From assembly GCF_035994945.1 (NCBI RefSeq), contig NZ_CP108677.1, positions 2,480,001 through 2,544,000 on the forward strand: 64,000 nucleotides of DNA. The letters are read 5' to 3'. Shown here piece after piece: positions 27,733-36,336 of the stretch. The notes beneath the pieces are model-generated. The model worked only from the letters and a program-made list of their open reading frames with translations, made no database searches and was not told the DNA's origin. How positions within the stretch are numbered: position 1 is the stretch's first letter; the number at the start of each line of letters is the position of its first letter. The stretch comes from Streptomyces sp. NBC_01216 (GTDB taxonomy: Bacteria > Actinomycetota > Actinomycetes > Streptomycetales > Streptomycetaceae). The position numbers and the translations under genes are program-made.

Positions 27733-29196
27733 GTGTCCGAGGCAGCACGCAACACGCCCCCCACCACCGACAACGCCGGAATCCCGGTCGAGAGCGACGA
27801 ACACTCGCTGACGGTCGGACCCGACGGCCCGATCCTGCTCCAGGACCACTATCTGATCGAGAAGATGGCCCAGTTCAACCGGGAACGGGTCCCCGAGCGG
27901 GTGGTGCACGCCAAGGGGTCGGGCGCCTACGGCTTCTTCGAGGTCACCAACGACGTCAGCGCGTTCACCCGGGCCGACGTCTTCCAGCCGGGCCGGCGCA
28001 CGGACATGCTGGCCCGTTTCTCCACCGTCGCGGGCGAGCAGGGCTCTCCCGACACCTGGCGGGACCCGCGTGGCTTCGCGCTGAAGTTCTACACCGGGCA
28101 CGGCAACTACGACCTGGTCGGCAACAACACGCCGGTCTTCTTCGTCCGGGACACGATCAAGTTCCAGGACTTCATCCGCTCGCAGAAGCGCCATCCGGTG
28201 ACCGGGCTGCGCGACCACGACATGCAGTGGGACTTCTGGACCCTTTCCCCCGAGTCGGCCCACCAGGTCACGTGGCTGATGGGCGACCGGGGCATCCCGA
28301 GGTCGTACCGGCACATGAACGGCTACGGTTCCCACACGTTCATGTGGATCAACGCGGGTGGCGAGCGGTTCTGGGTGAAGTACCACTTCACGACGGACCA
28401 GGGCATCGAGTTCCTCACCCAGGCGGAGGCCGACGAACTTGCCGGTTCCGACCCGGACCTGCACCGCCGCGACCTGCACGAGTCCATCGCGCGGGGGAAC
28501 GCGCCCTCGTGGTCCCTGAAGGTGCAGATCATGCCCTTCGAGGACGCGGCGGACTACCGATTCAACCCGTTCGACCTGACCAAGGTCTGGCCGCACGGCG
28601 ACTACCCGCTGACCGAGGTCGGCCGGATGACCCTGAACAGGAATCCGGAGGACTTCTTCGTCCACGTCGAGCAGGCCGCCTTCGAGCCGTCGAGCATGGT
28701 GCCGGGCATCGGCCCGTCGCCGGACAAGATGCTGCTCGGCCGGCTGTTCTCCTACCCGGACACCCACCGGTACCGGATCGGCCCGAACTACGCGCAGCTG
28801 CCGCCGAACCGGCCGCAAGCCCCGGTCCACAGCTACGCCAAGGACGGGCCGATGCGGTACGAGGCGTCGAGCGCCGCCAGGCCGTACGCGCCGAACTCCT
28901 ACGGCGGACCGGCGGCCGACCCCCGGCGGTTCGGTGATCCCGCCGGCTGGGCGGCGGCGGGCGAGCTGGTCCGCGAGGCGTACCGGCCGCACCGGGAGGA
29001 CGACGACTGGGGCCAGCCGGGGACGCTGGTCCGCGAGGTCATGGACGACGCGGCCCGCGACCGGCTGGTGTCGAACGTGGCCGGGCACCTGCGGGCGGGT
29101 GTCAGCGCGCCCGTCGTCGAGCGGGCGCTCGCGTACTGGCGGAAGATCGACCAGGAGGTGGGCGACCGGGTCGCCAGGCAGCTGGCCGGGGGCTGA
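27733..29196 (+). CDS. katA: Monofunctional haem catalase, small-subunit type
   Basis: 487 residues, the length of clade 3 catalases. The distal-side His lies in [12 protein letters not shown] (His59), the distal Asn in [17 protein letters not shown], and the proximal Tyr in the signature [14 protein letters not shown]. The NADPH-binding region is also present. It removes hydrogen peroxide. GTG at 27733 follows GGGAGG at a good distance; the reading frame upstream runs back into non-coding sequence. It lies in the same region as oxyR and ahpCD but 4 kb away. I see no CatR/Fur gene or clear Fur box next to it. The symbol is by family; actinobacterial names vary. Confidence 0.95.
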   Translation: MSEAARNTPPTTDNAGIPVESDEHSLTVGPDGPILLQDHYLIEKMAQFNRERVPERVVHAKGSGAYGFFEVTNDVSAFTRADVFQPGRRTDMLARFSTVAGEQGSPDTWRDPRGFALKFYTGHGNYDLVGNNTPVFFVRDTIKFQDFIRSQKRHPVTGLRDHDMQWDFWTLSPESAHQVTWLMGDRGIPRSYRHMNGYGSHTFMWINAGGERFWVKYHFTTDQGIEFLTQAEADELAGSDPDLHRRDLHESIARGNAPSWSLKVQIMPFEDAADYRFNPFDLTKVWPHGDYPLTEVGRMTLNRNPEDFFVHVEQAAFEPSSMVPGIGPSPDKMLLGRLFSYPDTHRYRIGPNYAQLPPNRPQAPVHSYAKDGPMRYEASSAARPYAPNSYGGPAADPRRFGDPAGWAAAGELVREAYRPHREDDDWGQPGTLVREVMDDAARDRLVSNVAGHLRAGVSAPVVERALAYWRKIDQEVGDRVARQLAGG

Positions 29197-29199
29197 GAG

Positions 29200-29233
29200 C
29201 CTGTCGGGTGCCGCGCCACCCGGCCGCGACAGG
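29200..29233 (+). repeat. Intergenic repeat, copy 4 (hairpin after catalase)
   Basis: CCTGTCG pairs with CGACAGG (29227-29233), and inside it GGGTG pairs with CACCC. It starts four bases after the catalase stop. Confidence 0.6.
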
Positions 29234-29240
29234 CGGACGG

Positions 29241-29283
29241 CACGAGGACGGCCGGGCCCCTTCCGGGCCCGGCCGTCCTCGTG
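29241..29283. terminator. Perfect 19-bp hairpin between catalase and PBP genes
   Basis: 29241-29259 is exactly complementary to 29265-29283 with a CTTCC loop. It separates two convergent genes and reaches to within 16 bases of the PBP stop. Confidence 0.9.
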
Positions 29284-29298
29284 TCCACATGCGGCTCG

Positions 29299-31494
29299 TC
29301 AGCGCTCCGGAGCCACGCCCTGGGGGCGGTTGGCGTTGCCGCCGTCGCCGTCCACGGGCGGTTCGATCGTCGGGTCCGTCGTCTTGCTCGGAATCGGCGG
29401 CGTCGGGATCGTGGGGGTGTCCGTCGGCTGCGGCGGCGTCGTCGCGGTCGAGGTGGGCGGCGGCGTCGACTCGGGGGAATCGGTCGGCGTCGGCGCGCTG
29501 GGGACCGGGGACTCGGTGGTCTCCGAAGGCGTCGGCGAGGGTTCGACGATGACGCTCTCGTCGGCCTCCAGGTCGAACCGCTCGTCCGAGCCGCCGCCCA
29601 GCGCCCGGGTCGTGTAGGCGCCCCAGATCTCGGCCGGGGTGCCGCCGCCGTTGGCGCGGCCCGCGTTGATCGTGTTGGTCAGGGTGACCTGGTTGCCCTT
29701 GGGGTCCTCGCCGAAGAGGCCGACGGCGGTGACCAGTTCGGGGGTGTAGCCGACGAACCAGGCGGAGCGGTTGTTCTCCGAGGTACCCGTCTTGCCGGCT
29801 GCCGCGTAGTCGCCCGCCGCCCGTCGGCCGGAGCCGTTGCGCACGACACCGGTCATCGCCTTGGTGACGGTGTCGGCGGCCTCGCGGGTGACGACCTGTT
29901 CGCCGATGGACCGCACGGGGTCGATCTCGCGCACCTTGTGCTCGGCGGACTTCACGATGGTCGCGGTGACCTTCTTGCCGTGGTTGTCCAGCGTCGCGTA
30001 GGCAGCGGCCATGTCCCACGTGGAGGCGCCCATCGTGCCGAGCGACATCGCGGGCCGCTCGCCGAAGTCGGCGCCGTCCCTGAGGCCGAGGTCGAGGGCG
30101 GTCTTCTTCACCTTGCCGGGTCCGACGTCCACGATCATCTGGGCGTAGACCGAGTTGATCGAGCTGTTGGTGGCCTTCTGGACGGTGACCGGGCCGTAGT
30201 CCCGGTCGTCCTCGTTCTCCGGGCTGAAGGGCACGTCGCTGCCGACCACGGGCCGCTTGCTGGTGCCGTCGTAGATCGTACCGAGGCCGATCGGCCTGCC
30301 GTCCTGGGTCTTGGAGCCGTTCTCCAGGGCGGAGGCCAGCACGATGGGCTTGAAGGTCGAGGCGGGCTGGTAGTCGCGGCGGGTGGCGTTGGACAGCCAG
30401 TGCTCGGTGGCCCCGATGCCGCCGTACATCGCGAGGACCCGGCCGGTCTTCGGGTCGACCGAGGTGGCGCCGGCCTGGACGGTGGCGTCCTTCGCGTCCT
30501 TGTCCCGGTCGAGCTTGGCCTCCAGCTGCTCCTCGACCGACCTGACGAGCGACTTCTGCTTCTTCTCGTCGATGTTGAGAGTGATCGTCCAGCCGCCGGC
30601 CTTGATGTCCTCCTCGCTGATGCCCTGGCGCGTCAGCTCCTGGTTGGCGGCCTCGACCAGATAGCCGGTCTGCCCTCCCATGCCGGGGGCCGCCTTGGGC
30701 TTCTGCGGGACGGGGAAGGTGAGGCCGGTGCGCTTGCCCGCGTCGAGCCAGCCCTCCTCCACCATGTTGTCCAGGGTGTAGTTCCAGCGCGCCTCGACCA
30801 GCTTGCGGCCGGTCGGGGTGGCCGAGGTCCAGTCGTACTGGCTGGGGGCCTGGAGCAGCGAGGCGAGGTAGGCGCCCTGGGCGACGTCCAGCCTGGAGGC
30901 GTCGACACCGTAGTAGGCCTGCGCGGCGGCCTGGATGCCGTAGGCGCTGCGGCCGTAGTAGCTGGTGTTGATGTAGCCGGCCAGGATCTCGCTCTTCTTC
31001 GACTGCCGGTCGACCTTGAGCGCGATCACCATCTCCTTGAGCTTGCGGGTGACCGTCTGGTCCTGGTCCAGGTAGTAGTTCTTGACGTACTGCTGGGTGA
31101 TGGTCGAGCCACCCTGCTTGCCCTTGCCGGTGACGGTGTTCAGCGCGCCGCGGAGGGTGCCCTTGATGTCGACGCCGTTGTCCTTGTAGAAGGTCTTGTT
31201 CTCGGCGGCGACGAAGGCGTTCTGCACCTCCCTGGGGATCTCCTCCAGGCCGACGATCTCACGGTTGATCTCGCCGGTGCGGGCGAGGATCTTGCCGTTG
31301 GAGTACTTGTAGACGTTGCTCTCCATGGTCGCCTGAGCGTTGGCGACGGGCACCGGGACCATGAGGTAGACGACGTAGAACGCGCCCATGACGAGCAGGC
31401 AGCCGACGAGGAACGTACCCAGGAGTTTCTTCCAGGTGAAGAGGCGGCGTATGCGCCCGCCGCCCTTCGCCCGGCGCGTATCCGCTCGGCTCAT
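29299..31494 (-). CDS. Bifunctional penicillin-binding protein (transglycosylase/transpeptidase)
   Basis: 731 residues, class A PBP. A basic N-terminus and one membrane anchor (LLGTFLVGCLLVMGAFYVVY, ~30-55) precede the GT51 transglycosylase domain: AFVAAENKTFYKDNGVDIKG (catalytic Glu), GGSTITQQYVKNYYL, RKLKEMVIALKVDRQ, KSEILAGYINTSYYG. The transpeptidase follows with PASTFKP (active Ser and Lys), NSSINSV (SxN) and GKTGTSE (KTG). The tail is about 85 residues, rich in Thr/Pro/Ser, and lies outside the membrane. It polymerises and cross-links peptidoglycan. ATG at 31494. Confidence 0.96.
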   Translation of the reverse strand: MSRADTRRAKGGGRIRRLFTWKKLLGTFLVGCLLVMGAFYVVYLMVPVPVANAQATMESNVYKYSNGKILARTGEINREIVGLEEIPREVQNAFVAAENKTFYKDNGVDIKGTLRGALNTVTGKGKQGGSTITQQYVKNYYLDQDQTVTRKLKEMVIALKVDRQSKKSEILAGYINTSYYGRSAYGIQAAAQAYYGVDASRLDVAQGAYLASLLQAPSQYDWTSATPTGRKLVEARWNYTLDNMVEEGWLDAGKRTGLTFPVPQKPKAAPGMGGQTGYLVEAANQELTRQGISEEDIKAGGWTITLNIDEKKQKSLVRSVEEQLEAKLDRDKDAKDATVQAGATSVDPKTGRVLAMYGGIGATEHWLSNATRRDYQPASTFKPIVLASALENGSKTQDGRPIGLGTIYDGTSKRPVVGSDVPFSPENEDDRDYGPVTVQKATNSSINSVYAQMIVDVGPGKVKKTALDLGLRDGADFGERPAMSLGTMGASTWDMAAAYATLDNHGKKVTATIVKSAEHKVREIDPVRSIGEQVVTREAADTVTKAMTGVVRNGSGRRAAGDYAAAGKTGTSENNRSAWFVGYTPELVTAVGLFGEDPKGNQVTLTNTINAGRANGGGTPAEIWGAYTTRALGGGSDERFDLEADESVIVEPSPTPSETTESPVPSAPTPTDSPESTPPPTSTATTPPQPTDTPTIPTPPIPSKTTDPTIEPPVDGDGGNANRPQGVAPER

Positions 31495-31708
31495 CGCTTC
31501 GTCGCTCCGCTCGTCGTCGTGGTGACCGGGTGCCGGCCCGCTGCCCGCGCCGGATCAGCTCAGCAAGCTAACACCGACGATGCAGACAAAGGGCCTGGAT
31601 ACCGGCCTTTCCGGGCGTGACAATCAGCACCCGTCTCCCTGGGAACCGACGCTCCAGAGACCGGGATGGTTGTGCGGCACCGGTCACATTCGGCCCCGAC
31701 CTCGGCTA

Positions 31709-31738
31709 TACACCTTGCGTATACACACGGTGTAGAGT
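31709..31738. promoter_or_regulatory. Candidate PadR operator with leaderless promoter
   Basis: TACACC (31709-31714) and GGTGTA (31729-31734) form an inverted repeat with 14 bases between; TATACAC also occurs twice as a direct repeat (31707, 31719). TAGAGT (31733-31738) is placed as a -10 box exactly six bases before the PadR ATG, so binding would block initiation. The 250-base gap (31495-31744) also holds the divergent PBP promoter. Confidence 0.55.
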
Positions 31739-31744
31739 GGCGGC

Positions 31745-32269
31745 ATGTCAATCGGTCACACCCTCCTCGGGCTCCTGGAGTCCGGACCCCGCCACGGCTA
31801 CGACCTCAAGCGCGCCTTCGACGAGAAGTTCGGCCACGACCGGCCGCTGCACTACGGGCAGGTCTACTCGACCATGTCCCGGCTGTTGAAGAACGGCCTG
31901 ATCGAGGTGGACGGCGTCGAGGCCGGCGGAGGCCCCGAACGCAAGCGGTACGCGATCACCGAAGCCGGCGTCACCGACGTCGAGAGTTGGCTGGCCCGGC
32001 CCGAGAAGCCGGAGCCGTACCTGCAGTCCACGCTCTACACCAAGGTCGTGCTCGCCCTGCTGACCGGACGCCCGGCGGCCGAGCTGCTCGACCTGCAGCG
32101 CGCGGCGCATCTGCGGCTGATGCGGGAACTGACCCGGCGCAAGAAGGACGGCGACCTCGCCGACCAGCTGATCTGCGACCACGCGCTCTTCCACCTCGAG
32201 GCCGATCTCCGGTGGCTGGAGCTCACCGCCGCACGGCTCGACCGGCTCGCCGAGGAGATCCGCCGATGA
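31745..32269 (+). CDS. PadR family transcriptional regulator
   Basis: 174 residues. The winged helix fills ~1-85: GHTLLGLLESGPRHGYDLKR, HYGQVYSTMSRLLKNGLIEV and GGGPERKRYAITEAG (the wing). A C-terminal helical dimerisation domain follows (ALLTGRPAAELLDLQRAAHL to LEADLRWLELTAARLDRLAEEI), as in PadR subfamily 1 (Vir-type). No ribosome site precedes the ATG; a -10-like TAGAGT sits six bases upstream, indicating a leaderless message. Its stop overlaps the start of an ABC-transporter ATPase remnant (ATGA), so it once controlled its own exporter. Confidence 0.93.
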   Translation: MSIGHTLLGLLESGPRHGYDLKRAFDEKFGHDRPLHYGQVYSTMSRLLKNGLIEVDGVEAGGGPERKRYAITEAGVTDVESWLARPEKPEPYLQSTLYTKVVLALLTGRPAAELLDLQRAAHLRLMRELTRRKKDGDLADQLICDHALFHLEADLRWLELTAARLDRLAEEIRR

Positions 32270-33189
32270 CCACCCCCGCCCTGCTCCGGGCCGACGGCGT
32301 CACCAAGGCGGACGGGACGACCCCCGCGCTCTCGGCGCGGACTTCGCCATCCGGGCGGGCGAGGTCATCGCCGTGATGGGCCCCTCCGCTCCGGCAAGTC
32401 CACCCTGCTGCACTGCCTGGCCGGGATCGTCCGGCCCGACGCCGGCACCGTCACCTACGACGGGCGCACGCTCACCTCGCTGTCCGACGGCGAGCGCAGC
32501 GCCCTGCGCCGTTCCGACTTCGGCCTCGTCTTCCAGTTCGGCCGGCTCCTTCCCGAACTGACCTGCGTCGAGAACGTCGCCCCGCCGCTGCGGCTGAACG
32601 GCGAGCGGCGCAGGAACACCGGTCCGGAATCCTGGCCACCCCCGCCGCCTTCGACGCGCCGCGGCTGGACGCGCCGGACGCCAACGCTCTGGTGCGGATC
32701 GACCCCGACGTGCCCGGCGCCGCGGAGCACGTCCGGAACACGGCCGCCGGATTCGGCCCGCTGACCTGGGTCCGCACGCTCCAGGAGGTCGAGGTCGACC
32801 GGCAGTTCGGCAGCGTCCGCACCGGCATCCCCGTCGGCGCGGCCCTGACCGTGCTGCTGGTGGCGGCCTCACTGCCGGTCACCACCGTGGAACAGCCGCG
32901 GGAGCGCAGGCGGCCGCTTTCCACGCTGGTCGCCTTCGGCACCCGGCGCACCGCCCTGGGCCTGTCCGTGCCGTGGCAGACGGCCGTCCCGATCACGCTC
33001 GCGCTCGCGGTGGCGGCCGGGCTGGGGCTCGGCATGGCGCTGCTGCGGATGATCGGCAAGCGGGTCGTGAACTGGTGGGTCTTCCTGCCGATGGTCGGCG
33101 TGGGTGCCGGGCTGATCGCGGTCGTGACCCTGCTGAGTCTGCCGCCGCTGTGGCGGCTGATGCGGGCCGACGGCCTGCGGACCGAATAG
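32266..33189 (+). pseudogene. Collapsed ABC exporter: frameshifted ATPase fused to permease C-terminus
   Basis: The beginning reads as a MacB/LolD-type ATPase (LLRADGVTKADGTTPAL), but the frame is lost near 32332 (a base missing in the Ser-Gly codons). It is lost again near 32387, where MGPSGSGKST reads as MGPS then needs another frame (one G missing in the P-loop). The third frame continues GKSTLLHCLAGIVRPDAGTV to LVFQFGRLLPELTCVENVA and breaks near 32620. Walker B and the signature motif are absent. From about 32630 a different frame encodes the end of an FtsX-type permease: FGSVRTGIPVGAALTVLLVA, four hydrophobic segments, ending LWRLMRADGLRTE. A large internal deletion plus two single-base deletions explain this. 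The open frame 32692-33189 may still be translated but cannot be a functional transporter. Confidence 0.88.
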
Positions 33190-33215
33190 CCGCCTGAAGA
33201 GCGGCCCGAAAGCGG

Positions 33216-33251
33216 CCCGCGACCGCGTCCGCAGGGGGACGCGGTCGCGGG
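33216..33251. terminator. Perfect 15-bp hairpin between the ABC remnant and oxyR
   Basis: 33216-33230 pairs with 33237-33251 with a 6-base loop, between convergent units. Confidence 0.85.
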
Positions 33252-33281
33252 CGCGGGGGCGGTTCGAGTACCGGGGCCGGT

Positions 33282-34244
33282 TCAGGTACCGGCGCCCACC
33301 ACGCGTACCGGAAGGCGTCGCAGGGCTCCGCGCAGCGCCTCGGCCAGCTCCTCGAACTCGCCGTGCCGGGCCGCTCCCGTCCGCATCGCCAGCGCGACTC
33401 GCCGGGAGGGCGCCGGATCCAGGAAACTCCCGGTGAACAAGGCGGCGTTGCGGGCCGTCTCCACCCTGACCGCGGTACGCGGGAGCAGGGTCACGCCGAG
33501 CCCTCCCGCCACCAGCTGGACCAGGGTGGACAAGCCGGCCGCGGTCGTGGTGACCGGCGCGCCCTCCGTGCGTCCCGCCTCCCGGCAGATGTCCAGGGCC
33601 TGGTCACGCAGGCAGTGGCCCTCGTCCAGGAGCAGCAGCCTGAGTTCCTTCAGGGCCGTGCGCGGGAGGTCGTCGCGGCCGGCCAGCGGATGCCCCTCCG
33701 GGGTGACGAGCACGAAGTCCTCGTCGAAGAGGGGGAGCTCGGTGACTCCGGGGACACCGAGCGGGACGGCGAGCAGCAGCAGGTCGAGCCGCCCCGCGGC
33801 CAGCCCCTCCAGCAGGGAGGAGGTCTGCTCCTCGTGCACCTGGAGGTCGAGTTCCGGATACCGCCGGTGGACGAGGCGCAGCACCGTCGGCAGCAGATAG
33901 GGGGCGACCGTCGGGATCACGCCGAGCCGGAGCACGCCGGTGAACGGTGCCTGCGCCGCCTCCGCCTCCTCCATCAGCTCCGCGACCGCGTCCAGGACGG
34001 CCCGGGCGCGGACCGCGAGCCGCTCGCCGGCGGGCGAGAGCAGCACCCTGCGCGTCGTACGCTCGAGGAGCTGGACACCGAGTGCCTCTTCGAGAGCCGA
34101 AACCGCGCCCGAGAGCGCCGGCTGGCTCATGCCGATCGCCGCCGCCGCGTCCCGGAAGTGCAGATGGTCCGCGACCGCGGCGAATGCTCTGAGCTGCGAA
34201 AGGCTCGGCTGCTTGCCACGGGACGAGCCGTACGGGGATGCCAC
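33282..34244 (-). CDS. oxyR: Peroxide-sensing LysR-type regulator OxyR
   Basis: 320 residues. N-terminal helix-turn-helix (SLSQLRAFAAVADHLHFRDA, AAAIGMSQPALSGAVSALEE). The regulatory domain includes LRLGVIPTVAPYLLPTVLRL and the redox pair in LLLDEGHCLRDQALDICREAG, where two cysteines eight residues apart form the peroxide-driven disulfide. The start is the GTG at 34244 with AAGGTGG upstream; the frame extends to 34349 but without a ribosome site and through the operator. It is divergent from ahpC-ahpD, the classic arrangement, and probably autoregulated through TGAT-N11-ATCA. Confidence 0.96.
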   Translation of the reverse strand: MASPYGSSRGKQPSLSQLRAFAAVADHLHFRDAAAAIGMSQPALSGAVSALEEALGVQLLERTTRRVLLSPAGERLAVRARAVLDAVAELMEEAEAAQAPFTGVLRLGVIPTVAPYLLPTVLRLVHRRYPELDLQVHEEQTSSLLEGLAAGRLDLLLLAVPLGVPGVTELPLFDEDFVLVTPEGHPLAGRDDLPRTALKELRLLLLDEGHCLRDQALDICREAGRTEGAPVTTTAAGLSTLVQLVAGGLGVTLLPRTAVRVETARNAALFTGSFLDPAPSRRVALAMRTGAARHGEFEELAEALRGALRRLPVRVVGAGT

Positions 34245-34295
34245 TGATAACCACCTTCGATCAACACGACCCAGTCTAGCTATTTCACTGATCAA
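34245..34295. promoter_or_regulatory. Candidate OxyR binding region between oxyR and ahpC
   Basis: TGAT (34245-34248), eleven bases, then ATCA (34260-34263) is a perfect T-N11-A LysR box, directly abutting the oxyR start and covering its ribosome site. GATCAA occurs at 34259 and again at 34290, 31 bases (three turns) away, the second within the palindrome TGATCA. This fits a tetramer contacting two sites between the divergent promoters. Confidence 0.55.
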
Positions 34296-34335
34296 TGCAC
34301 CCCGTGCCATGCTGAGGCGACGTCCAACCCCCCTC

Positions 34336-34362
34336 ACGGAAGCCCCCACGAAGGGCTTCCGT
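34336..34362 (+). promoter_or_regulatory. Hairpin in the ahpC 5' leader
   Basis: ACGGAAGCCC pairs with GGGCTTCCGT (10 bp, 7-base loop). It ends 9 bases before the AAGGAGA ribosome site of ahpC. It may be an attenuator or an mRNA-stabilising element. Confidence 0.5.
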
Positions 34363-34379
34363 CATTGCAAGGAGAGCGC

Positions 34380-34934
34380 GTGCTCACTGTCGGTGACCAG
34401 TTCCCCACCTACGACCTGACCGCCTGCGTGTCGCTGGAGAGCGGCAAGGAGTTCGAGCAGATCGACCACAAGACCTACGAGGGCAAGTGGCGCGTGGTGT
34501 TCTTCTGGCCGAAGGACTTCACCTTCGTCTGCCCCACAGAGATCGCCGCCTTCGGCAAGCTGAACGACGAGTTCGCGGACCGCGACGCGCAGATCCTCGG
34601 CGTCTCCGGCGACTCCGAGTTCGTGCACCACGCCTGGCGCAAGGACCACGCCGACCTGCGTGACCTGCCCTTCCCGATGCTCGCCGACTCCAAGCACGAG
34701 CTCATGCGCGACTGCGGCGTCGAGGGCGAGGACGGCTTCGCCCAGCGTGCCGTGTTCATCGTGGACCCGAACAACGAGATCCAGTTCACCATGGTGACCG
34801 CCGGCTCCGTGGGCCGTAACCCCAAGGAGGTCCTGCGGGTCCTGGACGCCCTGCAGACCGACGAGCTGTGCCCGTGCAACTGGAACAAGGGCGAGACCAC
34901 CCTCGACGCGGCCACGCTTCTGTCGGGCGAGTGA
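34380..34934 (+). CDS. ahpC: Alkyl hydroperoxide reductase, peroxiredoxin subunit
   Basis: 184 residues, 2-Cys peroxiredoxin. The peroxidatic cysteine is in FTFVCPTEI (Cys51), with the Pro/Thr of the PxxxTxxC motif family around it. The resolving cysteine is in the C-terminal LCPCNWNKGE block. The active-site Arg is in AQRAVFIVDP. It reduces peroxides using electrons from AhpD. GTG at 34380 follows AAGGAGA; the longer ATG frame from 34365 would include the ribosome site. ahpD follows after 6 bases. Confidence 0.97.
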   Translation: MLTVGDQFPTYDLTACVSLESGKEFEQIDHKTYEGKWRVVFFWPKDFTFVCPTEIAAFGKLNDEFADRDAQILGVSGDSEFVHHAWRKDHADLRDLPFPMLADSKHELMRDCGVEGEDGFAQRAVFIVDPNNEIQFTMVTAGSVGRNPKEVLRVLDALQTDELCPCNWNKGETTLDAATLLSGE

Positions 34935-34940
34935 TCTGAC

Positions 34941-35474
34941 GTGGCTCTCGACGAACTCAAGTCCGCCCTGCCGGACTTCGCCAAGGACCTGAAGCTGAAC
35001 CTCGGTTCGGTGATCGGCAACAGCGAGCTCCCGCAGCAGCAGCTCTGGGGAACGGTCCTGGCCTGCGCGATCGCCTCACGCTCGCCGAAGGTCCTCGCCG
35101 AGCTGGAGCCGGAGGCCAGGTCCAACCTCAAGCCCGAGGCGTACACGGCGGCCAAGTCCGCCGCCGCGATCATGGCGATGAACAACGTCTTCTACCGGAC
35201 CCGGCACCTGCTGTCGGACCCCGAGTACGGGACGATGCGTGCCGGGCTCCGGATGAACGTCATCGGCAACCCGGGCGTGGAGAAGGTCGACTTCGAGCTG
35301 TGGTCGCTCGCCGTCTCGGCGATCAACGGCTGCGGCCAGTGCCTGGACTCGCACGAGCAGGTGCTGCGCAAGGCCGGCGTGGACCGCGAGACGATCCAGG
35401 AGGCGGTCAAGATCGCCTCGGTGATCCAGGCGGTCGGCGTGACGCTGGACGCGGAAGCGCTGCTCGTCGAGTAG
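34941..35474 (+). CDS. ahpD: Alkyl hydroperoxidase AhpD (thiol-disulfide partner of AhpC)
   Basis: 177 residues, all-helical. The redox centre [11 protein letters not shown] holds Cys131 and Cys134 plus the relay His138, with the upstream Glu in [11 protein letters not shown]. AhpD receives electrons from lipoylated proteins and passes them to AhpC, standing in for AhpF. GTG start six bases after the ahpC stop. A strong hairpin ends the operon. Confidence 0.96.
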   Translation: MALDELKSALPDFAKDLKLNLGSVIGNSELPQQQLWGTVLACAIASRSPKVLAELEPEARSNLKPEAYTAAKSAAAIMAMNNVFYRTRHLLSDPEYGTMRAGLRMNVIGNPGVEKVDFELWSLAVSAINGCGQCLDSHEQVLRKAGVDRETIQEAVKIASVIQAVGVTLDAEALLVE

Positions 35475-35560
35475 CACCGCAGGACGGACGGGCCCCGGGG
35501 TGCTTGGTTTCCAGGGGTCGTCGCAACACCACTTGGTTCTGGGTGGTGAGCAGATCACGC

Positions 35561-35594
35561 AGACGCTCGGCCGGGGTATCCCGGCCGAGCGTCT
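35561..35594. terminator. Perfect 15-bp hairpin after ahpD
   Basis: 35561-35575 pairs with 35580-35594 around the loop GTAT, between convergent genes. Confidence 0.88.
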
Positions 35595-35628
35595 CGCGTG
35601 GACGGCCGCCGGAGGTGCCCGGGGGCTT

Positions 35629-36336
35629 TCACGGCTTCTTCAGCTCGGCCATCAGGGTCCGCAGGTCCTGGGCGAGCAGGGCGTCGACACCCGAGAGGTC
35701 GACCTTCCGGGTCCGCGGCACGGCCTCGTTCGTCTCCCTGTCCCAGACCTGCCGGAGCTGGAGGGATATCTCGGCCTCCGCGTACCCGTCGAGCACTCGC
35801 ATCCAGGCGCCGGACTGCTCCTCCTCCAGCTGGAAGAACGCCTGCTCGCCGAGGCCCTGGACCGGCTCGGCCTCGAAGTCCGGGTCTCCGAAGAGGGCGG
35901 CGAACTCGGGTCCGGGGTCGGTCACCCTGTGCAGGTCGAAGGAGACGTTGACGCCGTATCCGGTGTCCGGGGACCCCAGCGTGCCCGAGCAGGTGTACCG
36001 GTCCAGGGCGGGGTTCTCCCGCCCGGACCCCGTGTGGTCCACCGCGAGCGGGCCGAGCTCGGCCGCGAGCGCCTTCAGCCGCACCTTGGCACAGAGGTCC
36101 TCGACACGGTGGTACCCGCCGAGGTCGGGGCCGCGGCCCGCCTCGTGTCGCTGGTACGCGTAGAGACCGGCGGCCCAGACCGCCGAGGCCACGACGGCAC
36201 CACCGAGCGCCCACAGCCAGGGGCGCCCGGGCGCCGGGCGTTCCGGTGGTCCGGGCGGTCCGAGGTCGAGGAGTGTCGTGGGCGGCCCGGCCCCGGGGAA
36301 TCCGGCCCCGCCCGTCAGCTCCGGTTCGGAGATCAC
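35629..36336 (-). CDS. Membrane-anchored extracellular protein of unknown function
   Basis: 235 residues. A Pro-rich cytoplasmic start is followed by a single membrane helix (LWALGGAVVASAVWAAGLYA) and an external domain of ~165 residues. That domain has two cysteines (DLCAKVRLKALA, RYTCSGTLG) likely in a disulfide, and the pattern of actinobacterial DUF3558-type antigens (VNVSFDLHRVTDPGPEFAAL, VQGLGEQAFFQ). The GTG at 36336 overlaps the stop of the AI-2E-type permease gene by four bases (GTGA), so the two are translated together. Function unknown. Confidence 0.75.
   Translation of the reverse strand: MISEPELTGGAGFPGAGPPTTLLDLGPPGPPERPAPGRPWLWALGGAVVASAVWAAGLYAYQRHEAGRGPDLGGYHRVEDLCAKVRLKALAAELGPLAVDHTGSGRENPALDRYTCSGTLGSPDTGYGVNVSFDLHRVTDPGPEFAALFGDPDFEAEPVQGLGEQAFFQLEEEQSGAWMRVLDGYAEAEISLQLRQVWDRETNEAVPRTRKVDLSGVDALLAQDLRTLMAELKKP

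Noticed and set aside
26101..29088. 995-residue minus-strand frame opposite phosphatase and catalase
   Set aside because: Overlaps two genes with clear catalytic motifs on the other strand.
32692..33189. Functional 165-residue membrane protein
   Set aside because: It begins in the middle of an FtsX-type permease after a deletion and has no ribosome site.
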